Assembly: GCA_002412775.1 (NCBI GenBank) | Contig: DHVT01000015.1 | Location: 124,001 to 188,000 of the forward strand | Source: Firmicutes bacterium UBA5201 | GTDB taxonomy: Bacteria > Bacillota > Clostridia > Peptostreptococcales > Acidaminobacteraceae | Direction: 5' to 3' | Length of the DNA: 64,000 nucleotides | In this document: positions 58,805-64,000 of the stretch, one piece after another | How positions within the stretch are numbered: the first letter of the stretch is position 1 | Layout: the number at the start of each line of letters is the position of its first letter | Notes under the pieces: generated by a model | Seen by the model: the letters and a program-made list of their open reading frames with translations, nothing else | The model's database searches: none | What the model was told of the DNA's origin: nothing | Translations under genes and position numbers: made by a program

Positions 58805-59286
58805 TATAAACTCACCTCACCGTAGAAAATACCCATAAGCAACGCAATCGCAGCTGCTATACCAAAACCCATGACATTTCTCATAATAGTTGCACGTTTC
58901 CCGAAGTACTTCTTTTCAAGTGGATAAGTGACAATGCCAACGAGCATTAATGATGTGACAAATCCCGAAACAACCATGTACGAAACCCCTTTGCCAACTA
59001 GAATTTTAGCGAGTGGGTATGCTATGAAGCCAGGCATCATAGTAATCGAGCCTAGGATCAGACTTGAGAGCAATCCTAAAAACATGTTACTCTGACTAAG
59101 ATATTTGATTATATAGTCCTCAGAGATCAATAAGACCAGAGAAATCAAAATCAATAATTTCAAGTATTCAGGCAGGGATTTTGAGAACTTCATCCAACCT
59201 TTCTTCAGCCCTGAAAGAGTCTTCTTCTTATCAATAACAAATGATACGCCTATTGCAACTGCAGTTACAGCATATAATCCAATCAT
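58804..59286 (-). CDS. Split permease, subunit A (pair 2)
   Basis: A 160-aa membrane protein corresponding to 51601: LILGSITMMPGFIAYPLAKI, the KGVSYMVVSGFVTSLMLVGIV segment, and PLEKKYFGKRATIMRNVMG. AGGAGG is 4 bases before the ATG. A CsoR/CstR-like operator lies in its promoter, unlike pair 1, which follows a PadR gene. Confidence 0.78.
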   Translation of the reverse strand: MIGLYAVTAVAIGVSFVIDKKKTLSGLKKGWMKFSKSLPEYLKLLILISLVLLISEDYIIKYLSQSNMFLGLLSSLILGSITMMPGFIAYPLAKILVGKGVSYMVVSGFVTSLMLVGIVTYPLEKKYFGKRATIMRNVMGFGIAAAIALLMGIFYGEVSL

Positions 59287-59304
59287 ACTTCCTCCTATGA
59301 TTTT

Positions 59305-59364
59305 TACCCCATATACCCCGGGGTAGTATATTTACATCATACCGCATAACGGTTTCTACGTCAA
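59305..59364 (-). promoter_or_regulatory. Promoter with CsoR/CstR-like operator
   Basis: Minus strand: TTGACG (+ strand 59359-59364), 17-base spacer, TATGAT (59336-59341). Downstream is the perfect palindrome TACCCCGGGGTA (59314-59325), flanked by ATA/TAT, and a further TACCCC half-site at 59305. GC-centred TACCCC/GGGGTA sites are typical of CsoR-family copper or persulfide repressors. No csoR gene is in the window. Confidence 0.65.
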
Positions 59365-59472
59365 TGATTTATAATAAGACTTGCATATTCACTTCGTCAA
59401 TTTCATGATAAAATCAAATCATGAACTATTTGATTCAATAATATGAGTATTTATACGAAGGAAGTGAGATTA

Positions 59473-60213
59473 ATGGACAATCTGGATAAAGTATCAAAAT
59501 ATATTAAAGACGCAAAAAAAATCGTTGTCATTACCGGTGCTGGAATCTCCACAGCATCTGGGATCCCTGATTATAGAGGTGAGCATGGAGTGTATGTGAT
59601 GGATCCAGGTATGATTGATATATTGTCGATTCAAACGCTCAGTTCCAATCCAGAAAAATTCTACGATTACTTTGAGAAAATGCTTCTCGGAATCCATCAG
59701 GCTAATCCCAACACAGCGCATTTATTGCTCGCGGATTGGGAAGCAAACCATGGTAAAAATATAACTGTGGTTACTCAGAACATTGACAGTCTACATACTA
59801 GAGCAGGATCTAAAGACGTTCTGGAACTTCACGGGCATGCAAGGACCTTCAAATACTTGAATCCATATAGAAAAGAGATGATTCCAGCTGATGAGGTGGT
59901 GGATGAGTCGGGAGCCATCGCTTATAAGCAAGGTGATGAAATCATCAGACCTTGTGTCGTGCTCTTCGGGGAGATGCTGGATGATCACGATTTCCTAGAA
60001 GCTGAGTATAAGATTAGCAATGCGGATTTGATTCTGGTGCTTGGAACTTCTCTGACCGTCTATCCATTTTCAGGACTGGTGAATTATTCGGATGAGAGCA
60101 TCCCACTTGTGGTGATCAATAAGGAAAGCCCTCCGGTGCTCAGGAGAAATGTCACGTTTCTTGAAGGGGATATAGTGGAAATCATGGTAGAATTGAATGA
60201 GAAAATAATGTGA
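59473..60213 (+). CDS. Sir2-family NAD-dependent deacylase lacking the usual zinc cysteines
   Basis: A 246-aa sirtuin: ITGAGISTASGIPDYRG for NAD binding, TQNIDSLH, the catalytic His in VLELHGHA, and VLGTSLTVYPFSG. Between ELHGHA and the RPCVVLFGEML motif the typical two CxxC pairs of the structural zinc are absent (the segment reads TFKYLNPYRKEMIPADEV). Start chosen at the ATG 4 bases after GGAAGTGAG. Activity (deacetylase, deacylase or ADP-ribosyl transferase) cannot be predicted. A DUF7010-like gene follows. Confidence 0.85.
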   Translation: MDNLDKVSKYIKDAKKIVVITGAGISTASGIPDYRGEHGVYVMDPGMIDILSIQTLSSNPEKFYDYFEKMLLGIHQANPNTAHLLLADWEANHGKNITVVTQNIDSLHTRAGSKDVLELHGHARTFKYLNPYRKEMIPADEVVDESGAIAYKQGDEIIRPCVVLFGEMLDDHDFLEAEYKISNADLILVLGTSLTVYPFSGLVNYSDESIPLVVINKESPPVLRRNVTFLEGDIVEIMVELNEKIM

Positions 60214-60229
60214 TTATGGAGGAATTGAT

Positions 60230-60802
60230 ATGTCAGTGAATCAACTTACAGGATCAGCACTTGCTCAGAATCAAAGAGAAATAAGAGTTGCATTTTTGGG
60301 TGGATATGCTGGACAATTTGTATCAGGTGTCATTTGGCTAATCGCATCTGCGGTTGGAACTTTTATTGATCCGGTTTATGGTATGTTGTTTTTATTTTTC
60401 GGATGCATGGGAATATTCCCATTGACTCAGCTTTTCCTAAGAATTATGGGCTGCAGCGCAAAAGTGGACTCCTCGAACGGTCTTTGGTATCTCGGCTCTC
60501 AACTTGCATTTACAGTCCCAATCAATATGGTTCTGGTCTGGGTCATTATTCAATACAATCATATGTTATTCTTTCCTGCAACCATGATCATTGTCGGTGC
60601 TCATTATCTACCTTTCATTACTCTTTACGGAATGAAGATGTTCGGAATTCTAGCCGCGTTGTTGATATTTGGAGGAACCGGAATAATCTTTATGGGTCTT
60701 GGATCATTCAGTTTGGGTGGCTGGGTAACAGGAGTACTTTTAATACTATTCGCATTTATAGGGAAAGTTATTGTTGAGCGTGAAAAAATCAGCCATATCT
60801 AA
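60230..60802 (+). CDS. DUF7010-like membrane protein
   Basis: A 190-aa protein with about six hydrophobic segments; recognisable parts are QREIRVAFLGGYAGQFVSGVIW and FPATMIIVGAHYLPFITLYGM. Function unknown. It follows the sirtuin by 16 bases, likely co-transcribed. Its stop lies inside a terminator stem. Confidence 0.72.
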   Translation: MSVNQLTGSALAQNQREIRVAFLGGYAGQFVSGVIWLIASAVGTFIDPVYGMLFLFFGCMGIFPLTQLFLRIMGCSAKVDSSNGLWYLGSQLAFTVPINMVLVWVIIQYNHMLFFPATMIIVGAHYLPFITLYGMKMFGILAALLIFGGTGIIFMGLGSFSLGGWVTGVLLILFAFIGKVIVEREKISHI

Positions 60803-60829
60803 GCATAAGCTTGATATGGCTGATCTTTT
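60788..60829 (+). terminator. Intrinsic terminator overlapping the gene end
   Basis: A perfect 12-bp stem ATCAGCCATATC / GATATGGCTGAT, 13-base loop with the stop codon at its start, then CTTTTTG. Confidence 0.82.
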
Positions 60830-60834
60830 TGTAA

Positions 60835-63297
60835 TTATTGAATGATAAAATCGTAAATTGTTTCATTATTCTCCAGAACTAAATCCAAACTAGTCGAGGT
60901 GACTGTAGCCTTATTTATTATAAGAGAGGTTAACCGGGTCACAAGCACTTTAATTTCGATTATTACTTCTCTATTTGATTCAATCTCACCTACATTGATG
61001 GTGATCGTCTTACCTTTAAGACTATAGTCGTAATCACTAATTACGGATAGCAGTTTGGTGGTGTTTGCCAAAGTGTTTTTGACTACAACGTCCTGAGCAG
61101 TTTCTGGACCATTGTTCCTAACTACGACTGTCCAAACCAGCTCGGTGGTTGCGGAATCATAGACGCCTTCTAATTGATAGATTTGCAAATCTGCTGTACC
61201 ATAACTGACAGTGAGTTTGGCTGCATTTGATATGACAGGTGATTCTATGCCGTTGTCGAGTCTGGCTCTATATAAATAGCCATTAAGTTCGATTGTTGCC
61301 TGTATCACCTCATAGGTACTTGAGTTTGCTCCAGGGATATCGGTCCATTTCTTTCCTCCGTTTTTACTGAACTGCCATTGGATATAAGGATCTGGCTTGG
61401 CGGTGTAATCTACTGAGAAGATTGCTGTTTCTCCAACAATGACATATTGATCTTCGGGTTGGTCTAGGATGACAGGTGGTGTGTCAAGAGGCGTTTCAAC
61501 AATCACATTTACGCTGGCAAAGACTCCAGCCGTATTTGCTATTCCAACCACTGTAGATATTGAACCTTTAAAGACATAGGTCATATCGGTGTTGCTGTCA
61601 TAAGCCGGAGTACCCTCATCCCAAGACACGGCCAATGAGGTAGTACTTTGATCATCTAAAGTGACAACAACACTTGAAGGAAAGGCTATTTGATAATAAT
61701 CTGTGCCACTAGATACATTTATGTCAGCCAGAGTTTCAACTGAAACAATCTCTTTGAACAGAGGCATTACGGTGACTGTAATACTGGCTGTATATCCACC
61801 GGTGTTGATTATTCCATCTGCTAAAGCTAAGGTACCTGTAAAGGTATAGTCACCTGGGGTGTTGCCATCATAAGTTGGATTTCCATCATCCCATGTCACT
61901 CGAAGTGGGACAACGGTAGTGTCATTTAGAGTTGCAAAACCCATAACCGGCAATTTGACATCGCTGTGTGGTGTCCCAAAAGGTACATAAATTTGAGAGT
62001 AGTCTTTCAATGAGACAATTTCAGCAACCCCACCTGGCAACAAGTAAGGATACCCTTCATCGATTACCCAAATATCAACAAAATTCCATCCGTCAAAGGT
62101 TGAAGCCAACAGCATTTCTTCTGAAGTAACGACTGAGCCTTCACCATTATCAGGACCTAGTGAATAACTTAATATAATAGGATCATCAGTATAGTTGTAC
62201 CCCACCAATCCACCGTGATAATCTCCAGTGCCACTCACAACTCCTACCGCATAGCAGTTTTCTACATTGCTTCCATAGGAAGTTTCTCCAATTAATCCCC
62301 CCACTGATTTATCTACATCATCAGCGTCACTTGAAACATTGCCCCATGCATAAGAGTTTGTTGCCTTGCTACCATAAGTACTCTCTCCGATAAGGCCTCC
62401 AACCACATCTGTTCCAATTACAGAACCAGTTGCATATGATCTGTTGATAGAACTGTTATTGTAGTTATGTCCGATGAGTCCGCCGATTATTGATGGATAA
62501 TAGATATCATTATAGATGCCAGTCACTGTACTTTCTGAATGTGACTGAAAAACTGAACTTCCATCAGTAAGACCAACTAAACCGCCTACCTCCGCATTTC
62601 CACTCACATAACCCTTACTTTGAGAATATCTTATAGAACTGGTATGAGGGTATCCGACTAAACCACCTATATCATATTTACCGGTAACGGATCCATTGAA
62701 ACTAGTAAAAGTAATCAAAGTTTGATAGGTGAATCCTAACAGTCCCCCTATATAATAATTACCGGATACACTACCGGTAACATGACTATCACTGATGAAA
62801 GAGTTTTCTGGATCACCAACAAGACCACCAACACAATCAAACCCTGTAACATCAACATTTTCCAGAGTGACATTACGGATTGTCGCATTATCCACTACGC
62901 CAAATAAGCCTACAGGATCATAATCGGATGTACTTTGATCAGACATATCGATGAATAGATTACTGATGGTCCTACCACCACCATCGAAATTGCCATAAAA
63001 ATAATCATCAGTCGAATTCCAATTGCCTATTGGTATCCAGCCATTTCCTTCGTTAAATGGATAAACTCCTAGGTCGATGTCTGCGGTTAAGATGAAGTAC
63101 TGGTCGGCATACTCTGGTCCCAGGTAGTTTCTCACGTTATTCAGCTGTACTGCAGTAGCAATCTGCCATGGATCCGCCTCAGTTCCTGAGCCGCCATCAA
63201 AGTCAGTCGCCACAAAAGCATAACTGGCTAGATTGAATCCAAATAAACTAAAAATCACTGTCAAAATCAATATGATCGGTAATATTTTTCGAATCAT
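60835..63297 (-). CDS. Large GLUG-repeat secreted surface protein
   Basis: An 820-aa exported protein: signal peptide (KILPIILILTVIFSLFGFN), a beta-solenoid of GLUG repeats (about residues 90-400) with repeated VGGLVG/IGGLIG units, two bacterial Ig-like domains (about 430-500 and 520-600; GDYTFTGTL, MTYVFKGSI), an Ig-like segment with IQWQFSKNGGKKW, and a DUF11-like domain (ELVWTVVVRNNGPETAQDV). No LPXTG or membrane anchor is seen at the C-terminus. AAAGGAG lies about 11 bases before the ATG. Probably an adhesin or surface-layer component. Confidence 0.85.
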   Translation of the reverse strand: MIRKILPIILILTVIFSLFGFNLASYAFVATDFDGGSGTEADPWQIATAVQLNNVRNYLGPEYADQYFILTADIDLGVYPFNEGNGWIPIGNWNSTDDYFYGNFDGGGRTISNLFIDMSDQSTSDYDPVGLFGVVDNATIRNVTLENVDVTGFDCVGGLVGDPENSFISDSHVTGSVSGNYYIGGLLGFTYQTLITFTSFNGSVTGKYDIGGLVGYPHTSSIRYSQSKGYVSGNAEVGGLVGLTDGSSVFQSHSESTVTGIYNDIYYPSIIGGLIGHNYNNSSINRSYATGSVIGTDVVGGLIGESTYGSKATNSYAWGNVSSDADDVDKSVGGLIGETSYGSNVENCYAVGVVSGTGDYHGGLVGYNYTDDPIILSYSLGPDNGEGSVVTSEEMLLASTFDGWNFVDIWVIDEGYPYLLPGGVAEIVSLKDYSQIYVPFGTPHSDVKLPVMGFATLNDTTVVPLRVTWDDGNPTYDGNTPGDYTFTGTLALADGIINTGGYTASITVTVMPLFKEIVSVETLADINVSSGTDYYQIAFPSSVVVTLDDQSTTSLAVSWDEGTPAYDSNTDMTYVFKGSISTVVGIANTAGVFASVNVIVETPLDTPPVILDQPEDQYVIVGETAIFSVDYTAKPDPYIQWQFSKNGGKKWTDIPGANSSTYEVIQATIELNGYLYRARLDNGIESPVISNAAKLTVSYGTADLQIYQLEGVYDSATTELVWTVVVRNNGPETAQDVVVKNTLANTTKLLSVISDYDYSLKGKTITINVGEIESNREVIIEIKVLVTRLTSLIINKATVTSTSLDLVLENNETIYDFIIQ

Positions 63298-63331
63298 TTT
63301 TGGTTCAACTCCTTTCAAAATTTAATTGGTT

Positions 63332-63670
63332 CTACGAAATGTTCAGCTGGTCCACTATCACAGCAACTAAGCCCTGCATCGACAACTCTTGCAGTTGTCT
63401 ACCGACCCACACCTTGACTACGTTGGTATCAGGGCTGACGCCGACGAGTAGGAGTTTGGAACAGCTCTCCGATAGGGAAAAAAGAATTTCCATATAGGGT
63501 GTCTCCAGATCGAACAGGATTGCGTCGGGTTTCATGGATTCCAGCTCCTTGACATCTTTTGGAAGCGCTATGTGGGTCAGTGCGAATTGACCTTCGCACC
63601 TTAAGTTCTCTGCGAGCGCGTCCAGAATCAGTGAGTTGCCCACGATGAAGATGTGCTGCTGTTTTTCCAT
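63332..63670 (-). CDS. Degenerate receiver-domain-like protein
   Basis: A 112-aa protein resembling a response-regulator receiver: HIFIVGNSLILDALAENL replaces the acidic pocket, and PDAILFDLETP keeps an Asp at the usual position. It lacks an output domain. GGAAGGTG precedes the ATG by 6 bases. It lies between a surface protein and a LuxR regulator and could bind an unphosphorylated partner. Confidence 0.7.
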   Translation of the reverse strand: MEKQQHIFIVGNSLILDALAENLRCEGQFALTHIALPKDVKELESMKPDAILFDLETPYMEILFSLSESCSKLLLVGVSPDTNVVKVWVGRQLQELSMQGLVAVIVDQLNIS

Positions 63671-63751
63671 AAGTTACACCTTCCTTTCCTCGTTCTTTCG
63701 CCATCATTATATCAATGATTGACACATCTTACACTCGCTAAAACGGCAAAT

Positions 63752-63777
63752 AAATGACAGTCGGCTGACTGTCATTT
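63752..63777. promoter_or_regulatory. Perfect palindrome in the gap upstream of the receiver-like gene
   Basis: AAATGACAGTC and GACTGTCATTT around GGCT. No T run; it shares GACTGTC with the adjacent terminator stem. An operator for the neighbouring LuxR regulator is possible. Confidence 0.45.
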
Positions 63778-63786
63778 AAACTAAAA

Positions 63787-63810
63787 AAGACTGTCATAAG
63801 CGACAGTCTT
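63787..63810 (-). terminator. Terminator of the LuxR gene
   Basis: AAGACTGTC / GACAGTCTT with a 6-base loop, ending on the minus strand in T6. Confidence 0.82.
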
Positions 63811-63817
63811 CACTATA

Positions 63818-64000
63818 CTATTTTGGTGTTAGATCTTGCCCCAAACCCAGGTGTCCGGCATAAGCCAGGACCTGTGCACGGTTCTCCATGTGAAGCTGAT
63901 TCATGATTTCCACCATATGATATCGTACTGTGCGCGGGCTTATGTATAACCTGGCACCGACTTCTTTGTAGGAGAGTCCCTGAGCGACAAGTGTCAGCAC
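63818..64000 (-). CDS. LuxR-type HTH regulator, N-terminus beyond window
   Basis: Only the last about 60 residues are visible: the LuxR/GerE helix-turn-helix AQGLSYKEVGARLYISPRTVRYHMVEIMNQL, ending GLGQDLTPK. The upstream effector or receiver domain lies past base 64000. The gene is followed by a terminator, then the receiver-like gene on the same strand. Confidence 0.85.
   Translation of the reverse strand: MLTLVAQGLSYKEVGARLYISPRTVRYHMVEIMNQLHMENRAQVLAYAGHLGLGQDLTPK

Noticed and set aside
1..64000. Mobile genetic element
   Set aside because: No transposase, integrase or phage gene and no flanking target duplication is visible; only the short dispersed palindromes suggest mobility.

Overview
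The window looks like a chromosomal segment of a low-GC (about 40% by eye), Gram-positive, anaerobic, fermentative bacterium of the Clostridia. The evidence is a bifunctional AdhE, two [FeFe]-hydrogenase-family proteins, a SigI/RsgI pair, a thiolase, YfcC-type carriers, strong AGGAGG ribosome binding sites and many intrinsic terminators. I see no rRNA, tRNA, CRISPR array, phage or transposase gene. Genus-level placement is not possible from this alone.

Region 1 (1-9.4 kb): a class A penicillin-binding protein running off the left edge, a leucine-rich-repeat lipoprotein, a TtcA-like tRNA thiolase, then an odd cluster: a Thr/Ile-rich 31-aa peptide followed by a terminator, two tandem paralogous 41-aa microproteins, another hairpin, and two GNAT acetyltransferases. 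Small stress or hypothetical genes follow. Region 2 (9.4-20.3 kb): a YhdH-type oxidoreductase divergent from a MarR regulator with shared palindromic operators, a baeRF-type protein, then a compact leftward operon adhE - [2Fe-2S] thioredoxin-like protein - PAS-containing putative sensory [FeFe] hydrogenase - SpoIIE/PP2C-type phosphatase - second [FeFe] hydrogenase. Its promoter overlaps a Rex-like (NADH/NAD+) operator. I infer a redox/H2-responsive fermentation module.

Region 3 (20.3-25.9 kb): ccdA - thioredoxin-like - msrAB - response regulator - histidine kinase, an extracytoplasmic methionine-sulfoxide repair operon with its own two-component system, divergent from a short monofunctional transglycosylase. 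Region 4 (26-31.4 kb): an FadR/GntR-controlled six-gene operon with a YfcC-type carrier, a DUF5058 protein, a partner membrane protein, an M20 peptidase and a DJ-1/PfpI protein, probably for uptake and hydrolysis of a small peptide or acylated amino acid. Region 5 (31.6-40.9 kb): a uracil/xanthine permease, a Ca2+-type P-ATPase, and a LacI-controlled sugar block (ROK kinase, LacI, aldo/keto reductase, GH3 beta-glucosidase lipoprotein) with two copies of an AAATCGATTT operator.

Region 6 (40.9-50.1 kb): SigI with its anti-sigma factor RsgI, a Cys-rich MarR regulator with an ArsP-like permease sharing one operator motif, an AraC/GyrI-like regulator, a flavodoxin, an isochorismatase-like hydrolase, a thiolase, and a BlaI/BlaR-like pair. 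Region 7 (50.2-64 kb): a PadR-cupin-split-permease operon, an OFA-like MFS gene with a DUF6671 gene, an XRE-cupin regulator divergent from DUF819 + M19 dipeptidase, a second split-permease pair behind a CsoR/CstR-like operator, a sirtuin lacking the usual zinc cysteines, a large GLUG-repeat surface protein, a degenerate receiver-domain protein, and a LuxR regulator cut by the right edge.

A family of GGTACC-centred palindromic repeats (35.7, 40.7, 45.5, 48.0 kb, with a relative at 46.6 kb) is scattered between genes. The points most worth a second look are the leader-peptide/microprotein cluster at 4.7-5.3 kb, the two paralogous split permeases with different control, the adhE-hydrogenase operon, and the dispersed palindromes.
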